Below are positions 8,607 to 16,852 of a stretch of DNA of 64,000 nt, one piece after another. Numbering within the stretch: position 1 is the stretch's first letter; the number at the start of each line of letters is the position of its first letter. The notes beneath the pieces were generated by a model. That model was not told the origin of the DNA. It was given only the letters and a program-made list of their open reading frames with translations, and ran no database searches. The DNA comes from Streptomyces sp. TS71-3 (GTDB taxonomy: Bacteria; Actinomycetota; Actinomycetes; Streptomycetales; Streptomycetaceae), in the NCBI RefSeq assembly GCF_018327685.1, contig NZ_BNEL01000001.1, positions 3,348,001 to 3,412,000 of the forward strand, written 5' to 3'. The translations under genes and the position numbers were made by a program.

Positions 8607-10088
8607 ATGCCTGACGAGCGATCACCCGAGGCGTCGGGCGAAACGCACATCGACGCCGTGCCGGCCGCCCCCGGGGCGCCGGCGCGGCCCGGTGGCGCCC
8701 GCGGGGCGCCGTCGTTCTGGCTCGACGCCCTCGCCGACCGGCTGGTGCCGCGCGATCCGCTGCCGGGGGACCGCGACGCCGACGTCGCGATCGTCGGCGC
8801 CGGCTACACCGGCCTGTGGACCGCCTACTACCTGCACGTCATCGATCCGGCGCTGCGCGTGATCGTGCTCGACGCCGCCTACGCCGGATTCGGCGCGTCG
8901 GGACGCAACGGCGGCTGGTGCTCGGCGCTGTTCCCCACCAGCTCCTCGCGCATCGCCCGGGTTTCGGGGCGCGACCGGGCGCTCGCGCTGCACCGCGCGC
9001 TGTGCGCCACTGTCGACGAGGTCGGCGCCGTCGCCGCGCGCGAGGGCATCGACTGCGACTACGCCAAGGGCGGCAGCGTCACGCTCGCGCGTACCGCTCC
9101 GCAGCTGAGCCGCGCCCGCGCCGATGCGGCGGCGGAGCACGCGCTCGGCCTGACGGACGAGGACCTGCGGCTGCTCGACGCCGGCGAGGCCCGCGCCATG
9201 GTCGGCGCAAGCTCCGTGCTCGGCGGCCTCTACACACCGCACTGCGCCGCCATCCAGCCGGCCAGGCTGGTGCGCGGCCTCGCCGACCGGCTCGTGGCGC
9301 TCGGTGTCACCCTTCACGAGCGGACGCCGGTCACCGAGATCAGGCCGCGCCGCGACGGCTCGCGCGGCGCCGAGGTGGTCACGGCCCACGGCCGCGTGCG
9401 GGCCGACGTCGTCGTGCGCGCCACCGAGGGCTACACGGCCACGCTGCGCGGTGAACGCCGGGCGCTCGCGCCCGTGTACTCGCTGATGCTCGTCACCGAG
9501 CCGCTCGCGGAGGACATCTGGAGCCGCATCGGGCTGGCGGAGCGCCAGACCTTCGCCGACGAGCGCCACCTGATCATCTACGGCCAGCGCACCGCCGACG
9601 GCCGCATCGCGTTCGGCGGACGCGGCGCGCCCTACCACTTCGGCTCGCGCATCGCCGCACGGCACGAGAAGCACGCGGGCGTGCACGATGCGCTGCGCCG
9701 GGCCCTCGTCGAGCTGTTCCCGGAACTGCGCGACGCCCGCGTCGACCGCACCTGGGGCGGCGTGCTCGGGGTCCCGCGCGACTGGCACGCCTCCGTGGGC
9801 CTCGATCGCGCGCGCGGCCTGGCCTGGGCCGGCGGCTACGTCGGCGACGGCGTCGGCACGTCCAATCTCGCGGGACGCACCCTCGCCGACCTGATCACCG
9901 GCCGCGACACCGAGCTGACCCGGCTGCCCTGGGTGGGCCACCGCTCGCCGCGCTGGGAACCGGAACCGCTGCGCTGGTTGGGCGTGAACGCCGGCCTGGG
10001 CGTCATGGCCGCCGCCGACGTCGAGGAACGCGTCACCGGCCGCCCGTCGCTGGCCGCCCGGGTCGTCGGGCCGCTGCTCGGCGGGTGA
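8607..10088 (+). CDS. FAD-dependent oxidoreductase, PuuB/DAO family, second paralogue
   Basis: 493 residues, with the dinucleotide-binding motif IVGAGYTGLW at 62-71 and the subfamily motifs GASGRNGGWCS, WGGVLGVPRDW and YVGDGVGTSNLAGR. The first 35 residues are proline/alanine-rich and probably disordered. It starts 21 nt after the aminotransferase stop, so it belongs to the regulator-aminotransferase-oxidase operon. It resembles the 1766-3187 gene product but is clearly diverged (RNGGWCS against RNGGFCE), suggesting a different amine substrate. Expected chemistry is oxidation of an amine or gamma-glutamylated amine with production of hydrogen peroxide. Confidence 0.82.
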   Translation: MPDERSPEASGETHIDAVPAAPGAPARPGGARGAPSFWLDALADRLVPRDPLPGDRDADVAIVGAGYTGLWTAYYLHVIDPALRVIVLDAAYAGFGASGRNGGWCSALFPTSSSRIARVSGRDRALALHRALCATVDEVGAVAAREGIDCDYAKGGSVTLARTAPQLSRARADAAAEHALGLTDEDLRLLDAGEARAMVGASSVLGGLYTPHCAAIQPARLVRGLADRLVALGVTLHERTPVTEIRPRRDGSRGAEVVTAHGRVRADVVVRATEGYTATLRGERRALAPVYSLMLVTEPLAEDIWSRIGLAERQTFADERHLIIYGQRTADGRIAFGGRGAPYHFGSRIAARHEKHAGVHDALRRALVELFPELRDARVDRTWGGVLGVPRDWHASVGLDRARGLAWAGGYVGDGVGTSNLAGRTLADLITGRDTELTRLPWVGHRSPRWEPEPLRWLGVNAGLGVMAAADVEERVTGRPSLAARVVGPLLGG

Positions 10089-10102
10089 GGTCCGGCGCCA
10101 GT

Positions 10103-10477
10103 TCAGAAGGAGTAGGGGCCGAAGCGGCCCCAGGCCACCACCACGGCAAGGATCAGCAGCACCACCGTGATCGGCAGCGACTGGGCCTCCTTGCGGCGTG
10201 CGTGCACGACCGTCGCGCCCAGCATGGTGATGGCCATGCCCACGGCCGCCCAGGCCACCAGGACGTCGGCGACACCGACGGCGGCGGGGAGTATCACACC
10301 GACCGCGCCGAGGACCTCGACGGCGCCGAGGGCCTTGACGCCGCCCGGCGAGAAGCTCTCGGCCCAGCCCATGCCGGAGGCCACGAGCTTCTCCTTGGGC
10401 TGCACCATCTTCATCAGGCCCGCCGCGAGGAAGACGGCGGCCAGTACGCAAGCAATGATCCACAAGGCGAGGTTCAT
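10103..10477 (-). CDS. DoxX family membrane protein
   Basis: A small membrane protein of 124 residues with four hydrophobic segments, typical of the DoxX/DoxD-like family (ACVLAAVFLAAGLMKMVQPKEKL, then a glycine-rich SPGGVKALGAVEVLGAVGVILPA). Function in this family is poorly known; some members work with oxidoreductases in stress resistance. The ATG at 10477 begins directly before the first helix but has no strong ribosome site; a TTG at 10522 would add 15 residues and would lie inside the putative operator, so it was not chosen. It is divergent from the MarR gene, a common pairing in which the MarR protein represses the DoxX gene. Confidence 0.8.
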   Translation of the reverse strand: MNLALWIIACVLAAVFLAAGLMKMVQPKEKLVASGMGWAESFSPGGVKALGAVEVLGAVGVILPAAVGVADVLVAWAAVGMAITMLGATVVHARRKEAQSLPITVVLLILAVVVAWGRFGPYSF

Positions 10478-10498
10478 GAGGAGATCCCACTTTTTGAG

Positions 10499-10624
10499 TT
10501 GAAGGTTCAATTCAATATTCAAGTGAATCTAGCGGGGGCTGAGTTGACGTGTCAATCGATCGAGGTGCTCCCGCGGCCGGTCGTCCCCAGCCTGTGTGCA
10601 CGGAGGATCGCTTGAGGCGTCAAG
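10499..10624. promoter_or_regulatory. Multiple TTGA...TCAA inverted repeats between doxX-like and MarR genes
   Basis: Three short inverted repeats with related half-sites lie in the divergent promoter region: TTGAA-GG-TTCAA at 10499-10510, TTGAC-GT-GTCAA at 10544-10555, and CTTGA-GGCG-TCAAG at 10611-10624. Two more direct TTCAA copies follow the first (10511-10515 and 10518-10522). The region is unusually AT-rich for this genome. Such spaced palindromes are typical MarR operators and would let the regulator control itself and the DoxX gene. Confidence 0.6.
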
Positions 10625-10637
10625 TTACGATGGCGGT

Positions 10638-11144
10638 GTGAGCCCTGATGAACCCCGCTGGCTGGACGAGGACGAGCGCGAGACCTGGATCGCGCTGACG
10701 GCCATGCTGATCAGGCTCGCCGGAGGCCTCGACCGGCAACTCCAGCGCGACGCGGGCATCAGCCACTTCGAGTACCAGGTCCTGTCGGGGCTCTCCATGT
10801 CGCCCGAGCGCACCCTGAGGATGGGCGAGCTCGCGGTGCTCGCCGAGGGCTCGCTGTCGCGCCTGTCGCACGTCGTGAAGCGTCTGGAGCGGCAGGGCTG
10901 GGTCCGGCGCACGCCCGACCCCGGCGACGGCCGCTACACGCTCGCCATACTCACCGACGCCGGGTGGGACAAGGTGGTCGCCTCCGCCCCCGGCCATGTG
11001 CGGGAGGTCCGCCGGCTCGTCTTCACCCCCCTGACCCGGGCGCAGCAGAGGCAGCTGCTGGCCATCACCCGCCGGGTCAACACCGCTCTCGGCTCCGAAT
11101 GCCCCTCGTGGAAGCCCGAAGGCGCCTCGGAGGGTCCGGCCTGA
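10638..11144 (+). CDS. MarR family transcriptional regulator
   Basis: 168 residues from the GTG at 10638; an earlier in-frame GTG would extend into the putative operator. The core is a winged helix: FEYQVLSGLSMSPERTLRMGELA, then SLSRLSHVVKRLERQGWVRRTPDPGDGRYTLAILTDAGW, containing the recognition helix and the MarR wing with the conserved D-R pair. MarR proteins are dimers, often released by phenolic or electrophilic ligands. No cysteine suited to thiol sensing is visible in the DNA-binding core. No strong ribosome site precedes the start, so the mRNA may be nearly leaderless. Confidence 0.88.
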   Translation: MSPDEPRWLDEDERETWIALTAMLIRLAGGLDRQLQRDAGISHFEYQVLSGLSMSPERTLRMGELAVLAEGSLSRLSHVVKRLERQGWVRRTPDPGDGRYTLAILTDAGWDKVVASAPGHVREVRRLVFTPLTRAQQRQLLAITRRVNTALGSECPSWKPEGASEGPA

Positions 11145-11276
11145 AGGCGCCTCGGAGTCCGGCCTGGGTGAGACGGGACGGGGACGGGGCGTGGAGCCGC
11201 ACGGCGGGGTGTCGCTCGGGGCCGCTGCCGGCAGCCGTGGTCGTCGAACCACCGTGCCATGCCGCCCACCCTGTTA

Positions 11277-11318
11277 CCTGGTACTGCTTCTACCAGGATG
11301 AAGAGACTCTGGTACCAG
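11277..11318. promoter_or_regulatory. Repeated CCTGGTA/TACCAGG operator upstream of the MFS gene
   Basis: CCTGGTA-N7-TACCAGG at 11277-11297 is followed by the perfect palindrome CTGGTACCAG at 11309-11318, so the same half-site occurs four times within 42 bp, ending 27 bp before the MFS start. The arrangement suggests cooperative binding of a dimeric repressor over the promoter. The cognate regulator is not evident; the upstream MarR gene is the nearest candidate, although its own promoter carries a different motif. Confidence 0.6.
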
Positions 11319-11345
11319 GCTGCCGGGCGTTGAATCGTCGCCAGG

Positions 11346-12911
11346 GTGAGTACTTCTGAACCTTCCGGAGCATCCCGCGGACAGCCGGTCAGGGGACGGG
11401 TCGCCGCTCCCGCCACCGTGGAGGGCGACGGCGGCCGTCCCGATCACCAGCGGGTCGTACTGGGCTCGTTGGGCCTGTTCACCGTCCTGCTCGGTGCGGC
11501 CCTGCCGCTGATCGACTTCTTCATCGTCAACGTCGCCCTGTCGACCATCGGCGAGGACCTCGACGCAGGTCCCGCGCTGCTCGAACTGGTGGTGGCCGGG
11601 TACGGCCTGGCCTACGCGGTCCTGCTCGTCCTCGGAGGGCGGCTCGGCGACACGTTCGGCCGGCGCAGGCTCTTCATCGCCGGCCTGGCCGCCTTCGGGC
11701 TCACCTCGCTCGCGTGCGGGCTCGCGCCCGACCCGTGGGTGCTGGTGATCGCCCGGGTGGCCCAGGGGGCGGCGGCCGCGATGATGATGCCGCAGGTCCT
11801 GGGCACCATCCACGCCTCCACCCGTGGCCACCGCCGGGCCAGGGCGGTGGGCCTGTACGGTGCCACCCAGGGCCTGTCCATGGTGGTGGGCCAGATCCTC
11901 GGCGGCGTCCTCGTCGCCGCGGATCCGTGGGGCTCCGGCTGGCGCTCGATCTTCCTGGTGAACGTGCCGATAGCCGCGGCGGGCCTCATCCTGTCGACGC
12001 GCACCGTGCCGGGCACCCGCTCCGCACGGCCCGAGCCCGTCGACGTCCCGGGAACCCTCCTGCTCACCGCGGCACTCGCCGCGCTGCTGCTGCCGCTCAC
12101 CGAGGGAAGGGCGAGCGGATGGCCGGTGTGGACCTGGGTCCTGCTCGCGGTGAGCCCGTTCCTCGCGCTGGCCTTCCAGCGCGTCGAGGCGAGGGCCGAC
12201 CGGCTGGGCCGCACCCCGCTGGTGCCGCCGAGCCTGCTGCGCCTCGTCTCGCTGCGCCGCGGCCTCGCGCTCCTGCCGCCCTTCGGGATCGGCTTCGGCG
12301 GCCTGATGTTCGTGCTGGCCATCTCCTTGCAGCAGGGCCTGCGGATGACCGCGGTGACGGCGGGCCTCGCACTGGCACCGTTCGCGCTCTCCGTCTTCTT
12401 CGCCTCGCTCGCCGGTCCCCGGATGGTCACCCGGTACGGTGCGGGGAACGTGGTGACATCCGGCTGCCTGATGCAGTTCGCCGGCGGCGCCCTGCTGCTC
12501 CTGACCCTCTGGCACTACTGGCCGCACCTGGACGCGTGGGGCCTCATCCCCGCGTTCGCGGTCATCGGGTTCGCCCAGGGGTTGCAACTGCCGGTGCTCT
12601 TCCGCATCGTGCTCTCGGATGTCCCGCACGAGCGTGCGGGCGTGGGCAGCGGTGTGATGACCACGACCCAGCAGTCGGCGCTCGCACTCGGCGTCGCGAC
12701 GATCGGCTCGCTCTTCCTGGCCCTGGCCGGCCGCTGGGGCATGCGGGACGCGCTGCTGGTGACGCTGCTGGCCTGGCTCGGCGCGGTCGCGCTGACCTTC
12801 GTGTTGAGCCTCAGGCTGCCGCCCACCGGCTCGTGCGGCGGGCCGTCCTCGTCCCCGGTTCGGGACCGGGGACGGGCGGAGCAGCGTGGCGTCATGGCCC
12901 CGTGCAGGTGA
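11346..12911 (+). CDS. MFS transporter, DHA2 (EmrB/QacA-like) drug exporter
   Basis: 521 residues, with about 14 hydrophobic segments as in the drug:H+ antiporter-2 group. The motif A region GGRLGDTFGRRRLF lies between TM2 and TM3, motif D1 (ALPLIDFFIVNVAL) is in TM1 and motif C-like GATQGLSMVVGQILGG is in TM5. It starts with GTG; the first ~35 residues are polar. It probably exports a drug or a secondary metabolite using the proton gradient. The strong palindromic array just upstream shows that expression is repressor-controlled. The C-terminal ~30 residues are hydrophilic. Confidence 0.85.
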   Translation: MSTSEPSGASRGQPVRGRVAAPATVEGDGGRPDHQRVVLGSLGLFTVLLGAALPLIDFFIVNVALSTIGEDLDAGPALLELVVAGYGLAYAVLLVLGGRLGDTFGRRRLFIAGLAAFGLTSLACGLAPDPWVLVIARVAQGAAAAMMMPQVLGTIHASTRGHRRARAVGLYGATQGLSMVVGQILGGVLVAADPWGSGWRSIFLVNVPIAAAGLILSTRTVPGTRSARPEPVDVPGTLLLTAALAALLLPLTEGRASGWPVWTWVLLAVSPFLALAFQRVEARADRLGRTPLVPPSLLRLVSLRRGLALLPPFGIGFGGLMFVLAISLQQGLRMTAVTAGLALAPFALSVFFASLAGPRMVTRYGAGNVVTSGCLMQFAGGALLLLTLWHYWPHLDAWGLIPAFAVIGFAQGLQLPVLFRIVLSDVPHERAGVGSGVMTTTQQSALALGVATIGSLFLALAGRWGMRDALLVTLLAWLGAVALTFVLSLRLPPTGSCGGPSSSPVRDRGRAEQRGVMAPCR

Positions 12912-13011
12912 GCCGCCGAGCAGTAGGAGAGGACCCGGCGACGCCGTCGGCATCACCAACCGACACGGCGTCCGGCATTCAGCGTTCCACGACAGGGATG
13001 GAGGAGACACG

Positions 13012-13815
13012 GTGGGGACTGCGAGCAGGACCAGGGAGAACCTTGAGGTGCAGCGGTCGGATCACACGACGATCCGGTACACGGCCAGCGGTCCGGCCGG
13101 AGGGCCGGTCCTGGCGCTCATCCACGGCTGGGCGTGCGACCGCGGCGACTTCGATGCGGTGACCGACCATCTGCCGGGGGACCACCGCGTCCTCGCGATC
13201 GACCTCGCCGAGCATGGCGAGTCGCGGTCGACGAGGGACGTCTGGACCATCGAGGAGTTCGCTCGCGACGTGGCGGCGGTACTGGAGGCCGAGTCGGTGG
13301 ACACGTGCGTCGTGGCCGGGCACTCCCTCGGCGGTGCGGTCGCCGTCGAAGCCGGCCGGCTGCTGCCTGACACGGTCTCGCATGTGGTCGCACTCGACGC
13401 GCTGCACTATCTCTCCCTCTTCCCCGCGCAGAGCGAAGAGCGCACCGAGGCGGTGGCGCGCGTGTTCCGCCAGGACTTCCCCGCAGCGGTGCGGGGCCTC
13501 GTCGAGGGAGGTTCGCCGGCGGGGACCGCCACGGCTCTCACGGATGCGTACGTCGAGAAGATGGTCGCGGTGCGGCAGCCCGCGGGCCTGCGTTCCATCG
13601 AGGGCCTGGTGCACTGGGACATGGACGCGGCGCTGCGCGAGACGAAGCAGCCGATCACCGTGTTCGCGGTACGAGACCTGGTGACGCGAGAGGCGGTGGA
13701 CCGCTACGGGGCGCGCTTCGACATCGTCCTGGTCGATCTGGGCAGCCACCACTTCCCGGTGGAGGCACCCGAAGGCACCGCGAAGCTCCTGGCCGGCGTG
13801 GTGGGGACGAGGTAG
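13012..13815 (+). CDS. Alpha/beta hydrolase
   Basis: 267 residues from the GTG at 13012, which has GGAGGAGA seven bases upstream; a longer in-frame version starting inside the MFS gene was rejected. The fold signatures are LIHGW (oxyanion-hole region), the nucleophile elbow GHSLGG with Ser105, and the C-terminal GSHHFPVEAPE supplying the catalytic histidine. The DLAEHGESR segment is typical of the esterase/haloperoxidase-like group. Substrate unknown. It lies 100 bp behind the MFS gene in the same direction and could be co-transcribed. Confidence 0.85.
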   Translation: MGTASRTRENLEVQRSDHTTIRYTASGPAGGPVLALIHGWACDRGDFDAVTDHLPGDHRVLAIDLAEHGESRSTRDVWTIEEFARDVAAVLEAESVDTCVVAGHSLGGAVAVEAGRLLPDTVSHVVALDALHYLSLFPAQSEERTEAVARVFRQDFPAAVRGLVEGGSPAGTATALTDAYVEKMVAVRQPAGLRSIEGLVHWDMDAALRETKQPITVFAVRDLVTREAVDRYGARFDIVLVDLGSHHFPVEAPEGTAKLLAGVVGTR

Positions 13816-13882
13816 GGACGGGGCGGTGCGTTCCGCTCCTCTTGCGGCACCGGGACGGGACCACGGGGGGAAGCCCGTTGTG

Positions 13883-13915
13883 GGGGACCGCGGCGGGAAG
13901 CCTGCCGTGGTCCCC
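13883..13915. terminator. Candidate bidirectional terminator
   Basis: GGGGACCGCGGC and GCCGTGGTCCCC form a 12-bp stem with one G-U pair and a 9-nt loop, between the convergent hydrolase and PPOx genes; on the + strand it is followed by TCCTC. Confidence 0.6.
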
Positions 13916-13973
13916 TCCTCGCGTGCGATGCGTCTGCGGTGCCATGCCCGCGGACTCGCGGGCCTGATCGAGC

Positions 13974-14012
13974 TACACCGTCACGGCGCCACGTACACCG
14001 TCACGGCGCCAC
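13974..14012. repeat. 20-bp tandem duplication at the end of the PPOx gene
   Basis: The 19-bp sequence TACACCGTCACGGCGCCAC occurs at 13974-13992 and 13994-14012. The second copy contains the stop codon and last codons of the leftward gene, so the first is a duplicated gene end lying beyond the stop. Confidence 0.85.
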
Positions 14013-14462
14013 CGAGTAACTGAGATCCTTCGCGCTGAGCGAGTCCGGCACCAAACGCAGCCACATCGTGCCCCGTTCGACCGGATCGTCGTGCAGGTAG
14101 TGCACGAAGCGTGCATCCCACAGAGCCTCGTCCGCTCCCAGGTAGCGGGCAAGCTTCCGCCGCCCCCTCGGCACGTCGAAAGGCACGAGATCGGCCCGGC
14201 CCCGAGCGATCACCTGCCGGACACGCCCCGTCAGGAGATCGCACTCGTCCACCACGAGGGCGACGTTCGGGTCATCCTTCACCCGGTCGAACAGCCGCGC
14301 CCACGGGCCGGTCAGGGTCCAGAAGGCACCCTCTTCCCAGAGGAACCAGACAGGACGCACCGTCGGCCCGCTCGTCGCGATACGCGCGGTGAGCGGCTGC
14401 TGAAGGAAGGCGTCCACATCGAAACCGGGAGATTCCACACGGGGAGATTCCACGTCTCCCAT
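14001..14462 (-). CDS. Pyridoxamine 5'-phosphate oxidase-fold (PPOx) flavin/F420-binding protein
   Basis: 153 residues with the split beta-barrel pattern of the PPOx family: ARIATSGPTVRPVWFLWEEGAFWTLTGPWARLFDRVKDDPNVALVVDECD matches the strand-helix order that binds FMN or F420 at a dimer interface. Actinobacterial relatives are often F420-dependent reductases or uncharacterised stress proteins, and this could be either. It is convergent with the hydrolase gene and stands alone. The last codons are duplicated just past the stop. Confidence 0.78.
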   Translation of the reverse strand: MGDVESPRVESPGFDVDAFLQQPLTARIATSGPTVRPVWFLWEEGAFWTLTGPWARLFDRVKDDPNVALVVDECDLLTGRVRQVIARGRADLVPFDVPRGRRKLARYLGADEALWDARFVHYLHDDPVERGTMWLRLVPDSLSAKDLSYSVAP

Positions 14463-14545
14463 CTTCCGGTGCCGCCGGTCACTCCACCACCGACCTGCGA
14501 CCTACGACCAAAGATGCGCGTGCCGCCGTCCAGCGCTGCTGGTCG

Positions 14546-14800
14546 CTAGCCGCTTCTCGTGGGCAGGTCGATGACGCCGAGCCCGGTGAGGACGGCGACG
14601 AGAACGACGACGGCGAGGATCAGCCAGCTGACGGGGTGGCCGAGGTTGAGCGTCCAGTACATGCCCGCCCGCCGGTGGACGAGGACCGCCGGATCGCCGC
14701 GGCGGACATAGACCATCCCGGCGACGTGCCAGTGGCGATCGTCGTCGCGCTGCACGTACCGGGACCGGTCGCCGTCGTCGTCGGCGGCGGGCAGCCGGTG
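14546..14800 (-). pseudogene. C-terminal remnant of a DUF5808-type membrane protein
   Basis: About 85 codons without a proper N-terminus; an in-frame stop (minus strand) sits at 14801-14803. The piece reads ...YVQRDDDRHWHVAG, then MVYVRRGDPAVLVHRRAG and WTLNLGHPVSW, the conserved DUF5808 region, followed by one membrane helix (LILAVVVLVAVLTGLGVIDLPT). Family members usually carry more membrane helices upstream. Here the upstream part has been replaced by the remnant of a secreted glucanase gene, so this is the 3' side of a deletion fusion. A GTG at 14755 could still start a 69-residue protein. Confidence 0.65.
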
Positions 14801-15453
14801 TCAGGTCGACGGAGTCGATGTCGTAGACGGCGGCGGTGTTGGCCGCGTCCTTCCGGAGTTCGATGGTGCTGCCCGGCGCGATGGGTGCGCCTTCGACCCA
14901 GATGGGGAAGTCGTTGTAGAAGCGGTAGGGCATGCCGCCGGCGTCGGGGTCGTCCGGGTTGGTCGTCGCGTGGCGGTAGTTCCACGCCTGACGAGAGCTC
15001 AACGTGATCGCCTGCCGGAACGTGCCGTTCACATACAGGTCCAGGGACGCGTCGGTGCCACCGCCTTGCGGTGTGTCCGGAATCGAGGTGCGGACCACGA
15101 GGGTGTTGGCCTTCTTGCCGGTGTTGTTCGGTAGGGCCACCGAATCACCGGTGTCCCCCAGCTCGACCAGCGCGTAGCCCGAGGCCTCGGTCTCCAGGGA
15201 GGCCGCGGTGCGCGGCCGCTCCGGGGGTGAGGGAGCGGAGCCGGGCGCCGCCGCCGAGGTTCCCGGCTTCGGCTTCGACCGTTACGAAGGGTGTCCTGGC
15301 ACCAGCCGTGGCAGCCACGTCGGCAACTGCTGCCGCGACCGGCTCGGCAGGCGGCGTCTCGGAGGCGGCGCGGTGCGGGAGGACGGACAGGGCACCGGCC
15401 GTGAGCAGCGCGACGCCGCAGAGACCGGAGACGACTCTTCGCCGCATGGGCAA
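14801..15453 (-). pseudogene. 5' remnant of a secreted GH87-like alpha-glucanase, frameshifted and truncated
   Basis: The gene begins with a signal peptide (RRRVVSGLCGVALLTAGALSV) and a carbohydrate-binding domain start (VTVEAEAGNLGGGARLRSL). The frame then breaks near a CCCCC run at about 15225-15232; in the shifted frame the domain continues as SLETEASGYALVELGDTG, then LPNNTGKKANTLVVRTSIPD, a TDASLDLYVNG strand and the segments SRQAWNYRHATT, MPYRFYNDFPIW and AAVYDIDSVDL. This looks like the N-terminal module of family 87 alpha-1,3-glucanases/mycodextranases, from memory of that family. The catalytic domain is absent: the sequence runs directly into the DUF5808 remnant. Both defects mean no functional enzyme. 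Confidence 0.65.
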
Positions 15454-15538
15454 CTCCTTCAGGGGATCGGTGACTTGTGGGGCCTGCGGGCCCCAGGGGC
15501 AGGCGGCTGGTGGCCCGGCCTCTCCGTTGCCGGGCCGG

Positions 15539-16852
15539 TCACACGGTCGGCGGGATCGGAACCGTGGGACTGATGGGCGCCGAGCCGTTGATCATCTTGG
15601 TGGCGGCGGTGGCGAGGCGCAGGTAGAAGTCGGACGAGACGTGGGTGCCGTCGGCGTCCAGGGTGAGGAAGTACTGGTTCGCCGGGATCATCGAGGCGTC
15701 CGTGGCGGCCGGTGCGATGGCGGTGCCCTCGTCGTACTCGTCGAACATGGCGATGAACGCCGAGTCGGTGCCGCACTTGCGCACGGCCACGGCCTGCTGC
15801 CACATGAAGTCCCCGGCCCTGCGCGGGATCTCGTTCCTCGGAGACCCGGTGTGCCAGTTGGACCAGGCGAAGCCCGGATAGATCACCGGCTGGTAGTCCT
15901 GCCCGTTCGCCTTCAGCTGCGCGTAGTCGTCGTCGAACAGTTGCTGGTCGACGTTGGCGTTGCCGGTGTTCCAGGGCGAGACCATGTCAAGGGCGGCATA
16001 GACGGGACCGAAACCGGGCTTGGCGCCCGAGTCGGTACGCCAGCCGCGCGGGACACCGCCGATGACGTAGGCGCCCTTGCCCTTGAACCAGTTGATGAGT
16101 TGCAGGCAACCGTCCACGGTGCCGGCACGGTTGCTCACGCCCAGGCCCCACAGTTCCACGACGGGCCTGCCGCCCTCGCGCGCGTACGACGGGGAGTCGG
16201 TCAGGTGCAGGGTTCCCGTGACGGTGTTCGTCCAGTCGTTCTGGATCGTCGAGACGAGGGTGCCGTCGTCGAGCCCGCTGATGTCGTACTCGATGTAGAA
16301 GCCGCGGCCGTACTTCTCGGCGGCGCTTCTCGCCTTCCCGTGGATGTCGTTGCGCTGCTGGAGGCGGGGCTGGCCGGCGGCCTTGATGTCGCTGCCGAAG
16401 CGCTGGAGGGCGGCACCGTCGATCTGGTACTGCTGCATCCAGTGGAAGTGCTGGTCGATGACCGCCGTCAGGTACGAGGAGAACAGCTTGGCCGGCCGGC
16501 CGTTGCCGAGGGCGGCGTATCCGGTCTGGAACAGCGCGTCGGCCGGGTACGCCGACACGTCCGGGTAGAGCTCGAACGTCTGGTTGCCGGGGGCCGGCGT
16601 GCCCGAGGCCCAGTGCGTCCACGCGTTCACGGGGGAGCCGTCCCCGGCGCAGGCGAACCACCCCTGGTAGCCCGCGTACACCTTGCCCCTCACGCTCGGC
16701 GCGGCGGCCGGCCGCGCGGGGGCCGGCCTGGGGACGCCGGCCGCGCCGGCCCGGGACCCGGCGCCGATCCCGGCCCAGAGCGCTCCCGCCCCGGCGCCCA
16801 GCACGGCCGTGCCACGCAGGAAATTCCGTCGTGTGTGTGATCGCTTGTCCAC
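15539..16852 (-). CDS. Tat-exported glycoside hydrolase family 71/99-like protein
   Basis: 437 residues with a twin-arginine signal (TRRNFLRGTAVLGAGAGAL), so the folded protein is exported. The mature part starts with KVYAGYQGWFACAGDGSPVNAWTHW, the signature of the GH71/GH99-like (endo-acting alpha-glucan or alpha-mannan) barrel group in Streptomyces; AMFDEYDEGTAI near the C-terminus carries acidic residues expected at the active site. GH71 enzymes cut alpha-1,3-glucans, which fits the neighbouring remnant of a putative alpha-1,3-glucanase, so this was probably a fungal cell-wall degrading locus. It starts with GTG; two AT-rich palindromes upstream may be operators. Confidence 0.8.
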   Translation of the reverse strand: MDKRSHTRRNFLRGTAVLGAGAGALWAGIGAGSRAGAAGVPRPAPARPAAAPSVRGKVYAGYQGWFACAGDGSPVNAWTHWASGTPAPGNQTFELYPDVSAYPADALFQTGYAALGNGRPAKLFSSYLTAVIDQHFHWMQQYQIDGAALQRFGSDIKAAGQPRLQQRNDIHGKARSAAEKYGRGFYIEYDISGLDDGTLVSTIQNDWTNTVTGTLHLTDSPSYAREGGRPVVELWGLGVSNRAGTVDGCLQLINWFKGKGAYVIGGVPRGWRTDSGAKPGFGPVYAALDMVSPWNTGNANVDQQLFDDDYAQLKANGQDYQPVIYPGFAWSNWHTGSPRNEIPRRAGDFMWQQAVAVRKCGTDSAFIAMFDEYDEGTAIAPAATDASMIPANQYFLTLDADGTHVSSDFYLRLATAATKMINGSAPISPTVPIPPTV

